Of a stretch of DNA of 64,000 nucleotides, positions 10,901-25,211 are shown piece by piece. Under the pieces are notes generated by a model. That model was not told the origin of the DNA. It did no database searches and saw nothing but the letters and a program-made list of their open reading frames with translations. This stretch comes from Hybos culiciformis. Lineage: Eukaryota; Arthropoda; Insecta; Diptera; Hybotidae. The stretch lies in NCBI GenBank assembly GCA_964007475.1, contig OZ023274.1:102595372-102659371 (forward strand), read 5' to 3'. Every line of letters starts with the position of its first letter. The first letter of the stretch is position 1. The position numbers were made by a program, and so were the translations under genes.

Positions 10901-13164
10901 TATCTTAAATCAATATATAAGTACTTGTGATTTTACTATAATAATAAATATATAAGGGTTTCACCTCTATACGAAATACATTCGGTATTCGGCGCTTCAT
11001 AGTCCTTCGATAATTTTCAGCAAAATTAAAAAATTCTCAATTTAATAAATTGCAATAAGTTTAAATTTTTTTGACAACTACACATGACAGCGGAGTTATT
11101 TATTATCAATTATATGAAATTTGGATAGAGGCTTGCCAACAGGGAATTTAGTGTAAAAATAATTGCTTATGTTAAAAAGGATACGAAACCACTGAAATCA
11201 AGCACTGAATAAGATCCATCATACATTATTAAGTACTCAATTCAATTTTATCAAAGAAAACGACAGAACACCATAAGAACACCATCGAATTTATTGATAC
11301 TCAAAATTTAATTTAAAATAAAAAAAAAAAATCTCATCAAACAATTTGCCTTAATTATATTATTAAGAAATAAAACATGTGTGTTTTTTGTTAATTATAA
11401 AAAAATTTATATATATTTTGTTAAAAGACAAAAAAAAAATCAAATTATCTAAAAATACACTATTTGTTGCACAATTTCATTTCATTCATATGTATATATG
11501 CATGCAAACAACACTATTATGATATTGTGAAAATTTTTATTTTCCACTTGGAATTTTTATGAATGAATTTTTTTTTTTTCTTTTTTTTTTTACAAAATAA
11601 AAACACAAAAACATTATGTGTATTTATGTTGGGGAGCATAAAAACTTGTTTCTGCCGGCCGTAAAAAAAATTGAAAATTTATTAAAAAAAATTAAAAAAA
11701 AAAAAAAGAATGTTGTGTGTTTTTATTTTTTTATTTAATTCATGCAAATATCCGATTATGAATAATGTTCTACATTTTATATATATACACAAAAATATTC
11801 TTTATTTTATATTTCCAATACTTATTATATTTATTAGGTATATATTTTAATTTTTTAATTTTTATTATGCAAGTGACTTTTTTTTTATATGCGTTATAGT
11901 TATTTATATATGGACGCCAAAAATTCGTGACAGTGTTGTATGTACAAATAATTTTCAATTTTTGATAGTTTTGTAGAGTGTATTTATGGGTTTTGTATAA
12001 ATAAAATATATAATTTTATTCTGAATATATATTTTGGCAGATGTTTGGATTATATTGATCAAACTCGATAAAGTTAATCAAAGTTGTAAGGATGAAAATG
12101 AAATCAAACAAAACAGAAACTATCTACTTAAAAATAAGTTCTTAATTTTCTTATTTTAGGCATTCAGAATAATTTGAAAGTCAATCCATGGTTCAAAGTT
12201 CAAACATTATCAAATGAATTTATTTTCTTTACTTCATTTTTAGGTGTTTTGATGAGATAGTATGTTATCCATATACTATAGAGACGATGTCCCCGAAATA
12301 GACTATTTTACATATTTTTAGAATCCCAACATCATTACATTTAAAAAATTTTAATTATAATATTAAAATTTCGGTATAATTATAATTTCGAAAATTTAAG
12401 TTTTAACAACGACAATTATTGTTATAAGAAAAATGTAACTATTCTTATTTTAAAAAAAATTACAAATTATATAATTCTCATAATATTAAAACTGGATGAT
12501 ATTTAAAAACAATACCATCAAGGAACGATTGGACTTCAAAGAAAATCATTGTAATACTATGGTGTTCTGAAAAAGACAATGCATAGAGCTAAGAAAAAAA
12601 AAAAACACTTTTATAAAAACTGGAACAAGGATTTATAAATACTTGAAAATAAATATCAAATTTATTCTTTTCTTTTTATATATTTTTATTTTTATTTAAT
12701 AAAAAAATATTATTTAAAATATGATTTAATTTTTTGTGTTCTGTATAATATACTTGGTTACTTTATTTTATTTATTTTTTTTCTTCTCTTAAAAGATCAT
12801 GACTACATTTATATTCAAATAAATGACTTGCATTTTAGTTTTTAAATAGTCCAGTCCGGTGTCTCATGACCTTAGAATATAGAATGTTTAGTCAGATTCA
12901 ATGTTTTTTGTATTTTTACATAAATCAAAATCACACCACACAATAAAGATTCAAATTAAAAATTTATTTTACATTTTTAATATTGAACGTGATGGATATA
13001 AAATTTGAAATCAAATTAAATAAAGATCAAATAAGTTTTGCATTCAAGTATGACATAATCATTGTTACAAATTTTTAGCCAAATTTATAGTTCCTATTGC
13101 TACAACGTTGAAAATTTGTAAGATAGTGATTGTGTACAATTCTGTACACTATCTTTTTACTCAC

Positions 13165-13222
13165 CTCAGAAAGTAATCTGGATTATTATTATTTTTAACT
13201 GTCGAATCATTTTTGATGTTGT
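13165..13222 (-). other. Predicted 58-nt internal exon (5' UTR or coding, minus strand)
   Basis: On the minus strand an 11-T tract plus CAG precedes this block and CTGAG|GTGAGTA follows it, a near-ideal splice pair. One frame (phase 2) is open throughout and would read NIKNDSTVKNNNNPDYFL; another starts at an internal ATG and stops after 14 codons at the TGA just before the donor. It may be a leader exon of the Fog-like gene carrying a short uORF, or a coding exon of an unseen gene. Its position 9 kb upstream and on the same strand favours the first. Confidence 0.45.
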
Positions 13223-15290
13223 CTGAAAAAAAAAAATTAGAAAATTAATTAATTAATAGATTTACACGGGATATTTTCGAAGATGTTTAAGAGCATTTTT
13301 TTGAATGTTGAATGGAGAAAAATTGTGTATAAGATAAGGAACTTTTAATACAGGAAGATACCATCTGATTCAATAAATTGAATTTATTTTCCGTCCGATC
13401 GATATTTCATTCCAGACTGTGAAAAAAATTACCCACTCAGCATAACTTTGAGTACCAAAAATACTATGTGCTACTATACAAATGATCCGGCATTGCAAGG
13501 CTTCTCTATAAAAGATACGTGTATACAGCCATAACATATACAGCCATAGAAACTGTCTGTGCGAAATTCGCATTTATAAAAGAAAGTAAAAAATAAAAAT
13601 ATTTTTGTTGTTTGCATTATTCGTTTCAGTGTTGTCTATGAAACGGATTTTCCAAAAATGATTTTCTTATGCAATTTCTTAACCCATTTTTTTTTATTTC
13701 CTCTTTATTTTTCATAAGCTTTAAAAATATTTATTTATTTAATTTTTTAAACAAACAAATCTTTTGCTTGATTTATTAATTTTTAGTTAATATATAAATA
13801 AAAATAAATAAACATAAGCAATGTAATTTTGTAGGGCATACTTTTATGAAATAAAAATGTATATAGCTATAGCTAGATTTAATTTGGCATCGTCGTCGCC
13901 TATGTTTATTACTACAAGATATCTCGCTAAATCATTTTCATTTATTAATCGAATATCAAAAAAAAGTTTGTTCTTTTTTTAAGAAAATTCGAACTCGAAA
14001 ATATCTCTGTAAGGGAGCTATAAATAACTTCAATGGGTTAGAGTTGCCGATTTCTGATCAGTATTCCAGAGGCAAATACTCTTTCTGAGATAAACTTCTT
14101 GCAAAAGGAAGAAATATTTGTATAAGAAACGACGGAAATATAAATTTCGTTCCATAATGGGCAATACAAGATCAACAGTAATCTAATGGAAAAACCCAGA
14201 GTGTGTTTTCATTATCAAAAAAGATAAAAATTCACTCCACAATACCGTCTTTTCCATTTTTTTTTTTTTTTTGCTTGCTAAATATTGAGTAAGATATTGT
14301 TACGTCAAATTTGTACAAAATATATATATATATAATTTTTGTTTTTTTTTTTGTAAACATATCAATCAAAAAAAAAATCTAACCTTGTAAAATATAAAAA
14401 CTTTCACTGCTAAACAACGGGGAGAAAAAAAAACAAAAAAAAAAAACTTAATGAGAAAATAACTACAAAATTTCTTATTTTGAAAAATTAAGACAAATCT
14501 GTACAATATCAAAATAATTGCGCCTCATTAGTATTATATGGGAAAAATAATTTAATTTAATTAGAAATTTTTATAAGTATACAAAAAATAAAATTGAAAA
14601 TAAAAAGAAATTACGAAATATAAATATAAATATTTTTAAAATATACGCGGTAAGTACTAACTTTCACAAATATTTTGTAATCATCAAAAACCGCATATAC
14701 AAAATTTCACACTGTTTTGGCCTAAACTTTATTTGACCACAGTAAACGAACGACTTCAATTTACCAATTTCCTCTTTTTATTCATATTGCGAAACTACAC
14801 CGGAAACTGATCTCGTTCGTGGCTGAACAAGGCCAACAACAAGGCAATAATAGTGCAACATTCCGAAACTATAATTTGATTTTACATCGGAGCTCTTTTA
14901 ATTGCCAAACGAATTTTCTTCTTTTTTTTTATCAATAATTTCATAACAAAACAATAAAAGTATAGTGGCTTTGTGATATTATTAATTTGAATGGAAACTT
15001 TATTATTAATTGCTTTGTTTTTAGTTTTTAATTACGTACGTATGTATTTATATTATACATATTACATTTAATATTTTATCCTAAACAAAGTTGAGAAATA
15101 CAATAATAATAATATCAACCCACTATTTAGATCCGGTATAATGAAATGATAAAAATGATTAAGTTATTGCCGCATTTGAATTAATGGAAAATTTTTTGCT
15201 ACTAAGTACGTATAATTTCAATTGAGATTCTTGAAAAACTCTCATGAGTAATGTCTATAGAAATATTTTCATTGCATCTAAAAAATAGTT

Positions 15291-15357
15291 ATTAGCTGAG
15301 AGGTGTTGTATTGTTGAGCCTAGGCTCTTCTTAGCAATACAACACCTCTCAGCTAAT
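15291..15357. repeat. Near-perfect short hairpin, 23-bp perfect arms
   Basis: Arms 15291..15313 and 15335..15357 are perfect reverse complements (each 23 bp). In RNA the stem can extend with G-U pairs to 15318/15330, leaving a loop of about 11 nt. The 21-nt spacer also holds its own palindrome GAGCCTAGGCTC. Size (67 nt) and shape match a miRNA-type precursor, but perfect pairing is more typical of a young foldback or MITE-derived hairpin. Confidence 0.85.
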
Positions 15358-15496
15358 CAACATAAGTATCAGCAATACAAACAACAAAATCAAAATAGTT
15401 ATATTTTTTGGCACATAGAATCGATTATCCCGATCTATGTACTACTAGTTCACAAACGCTACTTTGATTCATAATTGCTATTAACATATACAGGAA

Positions 15497-15518
15497 TATA
15501 TATATATATATATATATA
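15497..15518. repeat. (AT)n microsatellite
   Basis: An uninterrupted alternating AT run of 22 bases between non-repetitive flanks. Confidence 0.9.
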
Positions 15519-18500
15519 CTGACACTTTAGTATATCTACCGTTAAAAAAACTTAACGAATGTGAATATCTTAGAGAGCTGAAAAAAATTAGAGCTAAAAA
15601 TTAGATACTGTAAAATAAAAAATAAAAAAAAAAAATAAAGTTATAAAATAAAGTTATAAAATGTGTTAATGATTGGCAAATTAATGTTAATGCTAAAATT
15701 TATATGAACAACTTTTTTGTTTTTTTTTTTTTGTTTATTTTAAAGCTTATAGCATATGTACATTCACATATATTTATTTATGAATCGATATAAATATACA
15801 ACATAAATTATAGAATTGTGTAACGTATACACTATGTTCATATTTATAATATGCAAAAGCTCGTCTAAGCTGGATAAAAAAAAATATTGCTAATATAATA
15901 AATTAAACTAATTAAATATATTGTATATATATACATACAAAAAATTCATTAATTAAACCAGTTTCTAAATAAAATATTAGGAAAAAAACAATATCTGACA
16001 CTTAAATGTGCCAGATTAACATCAAAGAATAAAGAGTTTAACATGAGCTTAACAAAATAAAACCCGGTTCACAATCTATAAATAATGTCTTCTTAATATA
16101 ATTATTATTTTTTATTATTTAATTACTTAAGCTTTTTTTTTTTAATACTAAAGCTAATATAGCATTATTCTGCCAAGAAATTATGTATAGTTTTGTTTTT
16201 CTGCTAATACCAGTTTTAAAGTATATAAGCCTTCTTATACAGATAGTTCACCTAATCAAAATTAAACTTTAACATTTGAATTATATATTTTTTATTTTAA
16301 GATAGGAATTTGATAAAATTAAATCAGCTTCTCTTAATTTATGTCAAAAATGAATTAAGTGTGAAATAAGAACAAATGAGAGAGACGTGTAGCAATTAAC
16401 GCAGGATGATGCGAAAAAGTTTTATGTTAACTATGGTTACGTAAAACTGAGTTTATGGTTCTTACAGCCCGTGAAAAATATCAAAAAAATACCCTAAACG
16501 ATTTCTAATATTCTTCAATTCGAATCTTTATAATTAATTATATAATAAAAAAAAAAAATGAGCTTTCTACATCTACTTAATATCATCAACAAAAACATCC
16601 TATTTTCGAACAAAACTAAATAAAATTATCAAAATAATAAAAAATTAAATACCGACTATTAAAAAGTATAAATATTTTGACAATTCTATGACAACAAAAA
16701 ATAATCTTTGTTTGTTGATAACCACCATTAATCATTTCGGCTAAACGAAATGGTTTTTTTTTTTTACTTGTAAATTGGCATTGACCTTTTGTAATTTTTG
16801 GACATCCAACTTTTGTATATATATGGTTTTTTTTTTCCTCATACTTTTCGGAAAATTGAATTTAATTAAAAAAAATTTCTTGTGAGATAAAAAGACCAAT
16901 TATTATACTAAATATCAAGTTCAAAACGATGAGGGTTATTCAACTTTTAATTTGTGAAATTATAATTAGTTGGGTCAAGTCAACTATAGTATTTTTAATT
17001 TTTCTTTTAAAAAGGAAATTTTTTTTTAATTATCTATACTGGTGTAAATTTGTTACAATTGTTAACTAATATGTCGCTAACGTTTAATCTTATTTAAGAA
17101 CATTTATATTGTTTAGAATATGACTTTGAAGACTCTGCTTGAAACAAGTAAAATTGTGGCATTCGAGATTACTTTTTTGTTACATCGAATTCTTAATAAG
17201 TTTTAATCTCCAATGTAATGACGAAAATTTTCATATTTCATATTTCTTCATTTACTTACTGTTGAAGATTATGGAAACATTTGTGTAAAAAGCATTTTAA
17301 TTTAAATTTATGAATGATTTTTATAAAATTTTATTATGACGCCAAATCAGTTTTTTTTTCTTTTCAGTTCCTTTAATAAAACATTAAAATCAATGTACAT
17401 TTATAATAGCTTTAAATTTAACATTTACTATATAAAAATTATACATAATAAATTCAACAAGAGCTTTCAAAGTTAGACTGATTTTTTTTTACACATAATT
17501 TGGCAACATTTTTTACTTCAATTAAAATGATTAGTATGAGATCATATATAAATGATTATTCGTACAAAAATCAAAAAGAAAATATAAAGCAATTTTGGAC
17601 AGAAACAAAATTTTCAATTATCGGCAATAATCACAGTTGTCCTTATGTACTACTGTAGTAAAAGATGTTGATTGTGAGTTAAATCGTTGTCCAGCGCCGA
17701 CCTTTAGTCGTATTCTACACTTTTTTATTGTTATATTTACAATTAACAAATAAAGCTAAATTATACATAAGTACTAACGCTAAATTTACTGGCTTTCACT
17801 TCTGTAACGATATATTAAGCTTTATGCCGGTAATAGCTAATTTAATTTTTAACATAAGCATTGAACCTAATTTTCATTTCCAGAAAAGGCTAAATTGTAA
17901 TAAATATTTTTCTCACTTAAAACAATTTTTTTTTTTTAAATTATTTTAATTACTTTCGATGACAAGTACTTAAAAAATTTTCTTCTTTTTTCCCCATATC
18001 TTTCTTAATATATAATATATATTTTAATGATGATTGATTGACTTGAAATAAATTGCAGATTTCCCTAAAAAAAAAAATCTATTATTGATCATGACAACGG
18101 ATGTTAAACAGACATTTTCTTATAAAATGCGATCTCTCTGTACATATAAAATAAGCGCAATGGCAGAGAGAACCTCTTAACACTTTGTAAGTTCCTGTCA
18201 AATAAATTTATGTTTATTAAAAAAAAAAAAGTAAGTAAGTATTAAAATATATAAAAAAAAAAGTTTCTGGTCTAGTTTTTTAACACAATTAGTTCATTGC
18301 CTTTTCTGCCGTTATAACCTTATTATGGATTTTATGTAAAATTGTGTATATAAATGTTTATATATATGAAGCTAAATATGATAAAAATGTCATTTAAAAT
18401 TTTTAAACTTTAAATTTAAGATTTTGCAAACACCATTTCTTGTATCTCTTCTTTTTTTTTTCTGCAATCAAATTGGTAAAAGTAGTTGATAGTTACAATT

Positions 18501-21500
18501 TTTTTTTTAATTCACCCGGACATATAATTTACTTGCATTTCCGTCCGCCACTACATCCAACTATATTATATATATGCACTTCAATCTTATTCATTTTTAA
18601 GCCGGAATTCTCTTACTTTTGATATCTTCGGAATTAAATATCAATAAATAAATTTTTAAATATCAATTTTTAATTTTGACGGACAAATAGTTTAGATTTT
18701 TAATTTATCTTTTAATCCTACATATTTGAAAGCTTTAGCTCTCTTAGGTCTGGATGAATGATATAATTCTTAGTTTTATGTTATATTAAATTTGTAACAA
18801 TTTAGTATCAACCACGCTACTACTATGCTTGTATTTTTCATAAAAACAAATATTCACCTGGTTTTTAAAACAAACAATTTAATATACACTATATGTACAC
18901 ATTTGTATACTATACGCACAAATCTTTTTGTGTATATACCATCATCAGAATAAAAATTTCCACTAAGTTGTTATGAAAAATTTTTATTACATTATTTTCT
19001 TAAAGAAAATGTTACAAAAAAAAACTAAAACTAAATAAATACTTATCTACTTACTTACTAAAACAAAACTAAAAAAAGACAAAAAATTGCATTTATTTTC
19101 TTCATGGCCACTGAACATATCATGTTAAAATCTCATTTTAACATTTAATAACAGATTATTATTTTAATATAAGAATTGAGATAAAATGCTCCTGAAATAA
19201 AAATATAAGTTCAAAAAAAAAAAGTTTTATTTTTATTTATAATGTACTTCATAGTTGTTATAAAACTTACATAATATAGTTGCGTGCCAATATAGATTAT
19301 ATTATTATAATATGTATGTACTTTAACAATTTAATAGTAATAAAAATAAAAAAAAAATCATTATATTTATTGACTTTATGTCAAATAAGGAAAACAACAT
19401 TTATTAAAGCAACATTAATTTGAATGATATTAAAAAGAAAAATTACAAAATTTCAATAAGGCACCGACAAGTCGAAGAAAATTTCTACAGAATAAGCAAA
19501 ATATAGAAGACGATGCTTTTGTGTATACGACAATGATAGGTCTCATGTTTAATCATTCATAATCCGTCCTAAGCTCGACAACAGAACAGAATCTTTCACA
19601 TTTTACTATTAAAAAATTTACGGATTTCGAATCTCACTAAAATCTGTCTAAGAAACTTTGCAAGCCGTCTGCAGTCCATAAGACACGACTTTAAATGAAC
19701 ACAAACTAAATTTTAAATAAATAAAAATATTAAAATTTGTGTTCCTTACGATTTAGGACGACTTGACTTATATTATAATTATGTATTTTATAAAAATGTT
19801 ATTAAATATTACATCTAAAAAATCTTGTACTTTTTTATGTTAAAATGATGAAAGTTCATGAAAATATTATTTTAGCAAGGGATTAGTTTAGTAGTATTGA
19901 TTGCATTTAAGATTAAAGAAAATTTTGTTAATACCAGCTTTTTAAGGTATATGATATGAGAAATTTAAAAATTCAGAAAAAAAGACCAAAAAATCGAAAT
20001 AATTATTTATTTTATGAAATGAGTCATAACTATGGCCTATAATTTTGATAACATTTATATAATATTTATGTAATGTAGAAAGAAATGTTAGGAAATTTTT
20101 TAACGTATCTCTGTCAAAATTTAGGTGTGTAGTATATTATTTTTTTGGTCTTTTTGTTTTTTGCTTGCGAATTGAATTTTATTAATAAAAAAATTTTAAT
20201 AAAATATGGCACATTATTGTTGAACAAAAAAAAAAGAAGAATTATTCACTTTTACGTGTTGCAATATCGTACTCTCATGCAATACAAATTAGATGGTCTG
20301 TTTAAAGTCCAATTTTAATATAAAAATGATTTTAATATTTATAGCGCAAAATTATGTTTTAAATTTTTTTTGTTAGTTATTAATAAAAATATAAAATTCA
20401 AAGATATTTACTTAACACACTAACACATATACAATACAGTGTTAATAAAAAAAAAAACTAAGATTTCATCTTTACAAAGAAAATCTTATAAGTAAGCGCT
20501 TATGTAATTATTATGTTTTATATCTTTTTAGTATATAGTTTTTCAGTACTTCACTTCTTACTCAGCCGCTGATAAGGTAAATAGAAATGTGGGTTTTTAA
20601 CCTAGTTGTCATGTACATATATTTATTCGGCTTTTAATTACTTTGGAGTAGCGAACTGTTCAACTACAACCTAAATAACAGCAATTTACTATATAAATAT
20701 ATCAAACTGCGATTTAAACTGATGATATTCTAAAAACTAATCCAGTAAAAATTTCCAGTTCTCTATAATATTCAAAAAAAAAAAATAATGTTTTTATTAT
20801 TTTTTATTTTTAATATAAAAATCTTTTTAATGTGCGTGCTGAAATTCAATAAATTTTATCACATTCATGACTTTATAAATTATTTCATTTGACCGATGGC
20901 TTAATGTCAAAAATTTTTTTTTTTTTTTTGATAAACAAAATGTAATCGCTATAATTTTGTATCTCGTTTTTCCATCATGACTATAATTTATAGCAGGTTA
21001 GTAATAAATATTGCAAAGAAAAAAAGGACATTAAGGTACAATTCTGAAAGAAATAAATATTTTTTTTTTTAATAACATCACACCCTGGAGAATTGCAATT
21101 TTTACCCCAAAATTTGTAATATGATATTCTTATCAGCAGGATGTAAAATTTTGTACATTTTATTATAATGTTTTATTGAAAAAAGTTTTCAATCAAGTTC
21201 AGCAATTAACTGCCAAAATTATTATCGAAAGACTATAAAAAACTAAAAAATTTTCAGAGAACGAAGCAAATAAATCGAAAGATATTTGTAACCGAAAGTA
21301 ATAACTTTTATAAAGAAATTGTAGAACATTTTAGAACAGCTATCTTCCACACTATTATATAAAATTCTGTCTTCACTATTATACTTAGTTTTTAAATTAA
21401 TTTAACCCTTTTCAAATAATAAAAGCCTTGTTCCTTCCATATTAGAAAAACATTTGAAAGTACCTAATTGTTTCACGAAAAATTAAATTTCGTTAAATAA

Positions 21501-24500
21501 GAGAAAATGAATTAAATAGTTACTTCATACTTTTCCATTTCTTGCTGATGAAAAAAAAAAGGATTTCTGAATTTCCGTTCTAGACATTTTAATTTTCTGG
21601 TTTTGCCTAAGTAAGTAAATATATATGTAATTTTCCAAAAAGAATATTAAGTGAAATTCAAATGGAAATAATATTTATACTTTAAATTTTATTTAGTGTT
21701 AATAATTAATTAAAACTAAGCATGCATTTAATTCCACAACAGGTGGTTTATACACCCTTTGAATGTTGGCCGAAAGGTGTATTTATAATTCCATAGTTTT
21801 TTAATGTATGTTATATTTGCATAACCCATTGTAAATATAGAAATTTTGACATAAATATAGAACTTCTATAACTTCCAAATCTTCTAAAAGTCCAAAATGG
21901 AAAAACTTATAATAGTTATATGTTATCCTTGTAGAGCGTCCATTAAAAATTCTAATGAATATAGGATTTTCTAAAAAAAATTTTCAAGACAAATTTGTTG
22001 GACATGTAAAATTTCAATAATTTAGGATTATTATTTCTAACATTTCAATATAAATGTTGTGGAAATCGAAAAACAGTTCCATAAGAATAATTGTGATATG
22101 CTCAAATTAAATGGGAACAGAAACCAGGACCATATCGCATATTTCTCCTAACCTAAAAGTTTTTGAGCATTCACCAGTTATCATGCTTATCCAAATTACA
22201 TTTAAAATTTCTTTTAATTTTTATAATATATAATATAATCCTTGAAATATTTTATTTCATTAAATTATTATGATAGGTCATTTAAAACTCATTGATTTTG
22301 ATCGAATAAACAACTAAAAAAAAAGTCGCAACAAAATATTATTCCCATATTAACTTCCGTCTAAAATAACCAAGAAAATAATTAATATCACCATGGTTTC
22401 TTGAGTTCTACATAATATATTATACATAATAACATAATATACACATATATATGAAATTTCAATTATGTGAGAAATAAAATATAACAATTTTAACCTTAAG
22501 AAAGACTAAACAAAAATTGAAATTAATATCAAAATCTAAAGATTTCCTTAAAATGCATTTTAAAACTAAATTGCATGCATCCATCATCACTTGTGTATTC
22601 AATTCAAAAGAAAACAATATTATCATTTTATTGCCATTTGAGTATATAGATATATTAAAAAAAAAATGTTAAGATAAAATGTGTGTGATTTTAAATTTTA
22701 CACTGAAAAAATATATACATTTTTTTTATGCTTTCGATAAGATAGTATTCCTATATTTTATAGTGAAACTTCGATATACATACTTAAGTATAGTTGTCAA
22801 AAAAGTAATATTAATACTCTGCCGTTTTGTGAATTTTTTCCACATATGCAGTGGAGACTGAATATTTAATATTTAAATAGCTTTTTCAGGTTTCAGGGTG
22901 CTTATCGTGTCCAAAAATCTTGGTTGCAAATGTGAAAAAAGTACAAAAAGTACAAAAATCAGCACAATGAAAAGCAAAAAAGAATACTAATATTTTAAAT
23001 TGCGAAATTAACGTCATTAACACTTATAGTTAAAGTGTTTTTAACAATTCTGGGTTTGGTTTTTTTTTCTGTGCAAGTCTCTTTATCCAATTATAAGGTT
23101 CGCCATGTGTGCACGAATTTAATAAATTCACCCTTCAAGCTAAAAATGTTCTCAATATATAAAGACAAAAAAAAAATTGAAAACAAAACACTCAAGAAGA
23201 ATATTATAAAAAAAAAGATTTATTCTTGAACAGATTGAATTAAAAGAAAATGAAATTTAACACCTTTTTATTTTGAATGCACAAGTGCATTTTAGTTCTC
23301 TTAATATAGAGTTTTGATAGTATATACTTGTATATATATGATGTTTAATTACAGCGCTGGCGGCAAATTGACTCAGTACTATGGTGGTAGCAAATTATAA
23401 TTCTAATGGCACCTATAATAAATCTATAAATCTTTACCACCATCTAATTAAATTTAAAAAGAATTTTTTTGTGTTGCTAAACAGAGGAAAAATATTCTGT
23501 TATTCTGTAAAACTTCCCCATATCGATATCAGTAGTAATTCCTATAGTCAATTACAAGTTGGTGTTTTTTTTTTCAATGAAAGCAAGCTTCTGGGGACGA
23601 AACCTCGCATTTCCTACGTTTAAGTGCGTTTAAGTAGCCTTTTTTACATACTTTGCCATATTTCTAGCAACGGTCGATTGTCAATATTAAAAATTTTAAA
23701 TGTTTAATATGAATTTTGAATAAAATTTATAATTAAAATTTAACATTGTATAGTGTATATATATTTCGCATTCTTTCTATCAATTTACAAGAAATAAAAA
23801 TACTTAATGTAATTCAGATATTTTATAATTCTATAAATTTTAATATTTAATTTAATTAATAAAATTTATATAATAATAGGAAAACAGCAGTTTATGATTT
23901 GAGATACATCGACATTTGGCACCTGTACTTGGTCCAATACAATAGTACATATAACTATCTCTTGAATTCATTCGTTACCCAACTTATTTTTACACCTCTT
24001 GCATAAAAATTAGTAAATCTTATTAAAAGAAATAGTATTTACTTGTTTTCTAAAATTAAGAAATTCTAAAACAGGTTATTATTTCATTAGTACATTATAA
24101 TGAACAAAAAATTGTTTTGCCATGATAAAATATTATGCTAGCTCACTGTTTTCTTTCTTGATATTTCGCAGTTTTATTTATATGTATATGAATTATTACA
24201 GTATTATTAAAATTTTCTGTAATTATTGTTAATGCATTTATTTCAATTTTTTAATAATTGAAATTGTTATATTTTTGTCATCGGTTAAATATATATGGTT
24301 ATATAGAAATTTTACAAGAGTTATTGTTCACTTACTTCTCATTGACATCTTTATACTTCAGCTTAGAGTGTATTATAAGAATTGTATCTATTTAAAATTT
24401 AAAGGTAAAAGTACTGAGTTGATTCGAAATTGAATTATTTTTTTTATTTTAATATTTTTTTTTTTTTTTTTTCTTTTTGTTTTTTATTATTCTATTTTTA

Positions 24501-24950
24501 ATTCTGCTTAATATTAAATAAATTAGAAAAATAATAAGTTTGTAATAAAAAATTTTAAGTTCTTTCTATTTAATTTCTAATGATTTTGTTTTTTTTTTTT
24601 ATGTTATGGAATTTTTAGTGTTATGGAATTTATAGTACTTTTAAAATAATAAATATTATGAAATTCCAAAGAAAAAAAAATGGGTTTCTTTTTAAATTAT
24701 TCTTATTTTTTTTTTCTTTCTAATGTTTTTGAAATTTAATGTTAAATTAATATTGTTCTAATTTTGAGAGCATTATATTTAAAAAATAAAAGATTTTCCT
24801 GTGTGGCAATGTAATAAATTCTTTCAAATTTCATATTACCATCCTCTTACCAATAATTTCTCACTAAGATCCCATTACAAATTATTAAACAATATTGCGT
24901 TCGTTCCTAAGGCTAAAATTCTTTTGCTATATATACATCTTTGGATGAGT

Positions 24951-25211
24951 TCTTTGATGGGTGAGAAGAGCAGTTTAAGTTAATTTTTATCCGAAATGAA
25001 AAAAAATCATTGTCGAGGTGAAAAAGTCGTATAACGTGTTCTGTAAAAAAAAATTATAAGTATATCAACTTCCAATGGAGTTATACTCTTTTTACAGAAC
25101 ACATAATACGACTTTCTACAAAACACGTAATACGACTTTTTCACCTGGACAATGATTTGATTTCATTTGGGGTAAAAATTAACTTATACTCCTCTTCCCG
25201 CCCATCAAAGA
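24951..25211. mobile_element. Foldback/TIR element, about 261 bp with ~100-bp arms
   Basis: The left arm (24951 to about 25050, starting TCTTTGATGGGTGAGAAGAG) is matched in reverse complement by the right arm (about 25094..25211, ending CTCTTCCCGCCCATCAAAGA). Shared inner blocks are TTAATTTTTA, TCATTGTC.AGGTGAAAAAG and CGTAT.ACGTGTTCTGTA. The right arm carries a local duplication: ACAGAACACATAATACGACT (from 25094) and ACAAAACACGTAATACGACT (from 25118). No clear target-site duplication was found, so the superfamily is not assigned. Confidence 0.75.

Larger units (their letters stand above)
4065..13164. other. Non-coding stretch, probably intron
   Basis: Apart from the hAT MITE, the Helitron-like block and the GGC repeat, this is AT-rich non-coding DNA. 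If exons 3995..4064 and 13165..13222 belong to one transcript, it is a 9.1-kb intron of the minus-strand gene. Confidence 0.4.

Noticed and set aside
22761..22790. AGTGAAACTTCGATATA, resembling a pogo-type end
   Set aside because: No opposite end, no clean TA duplication, and short match only.
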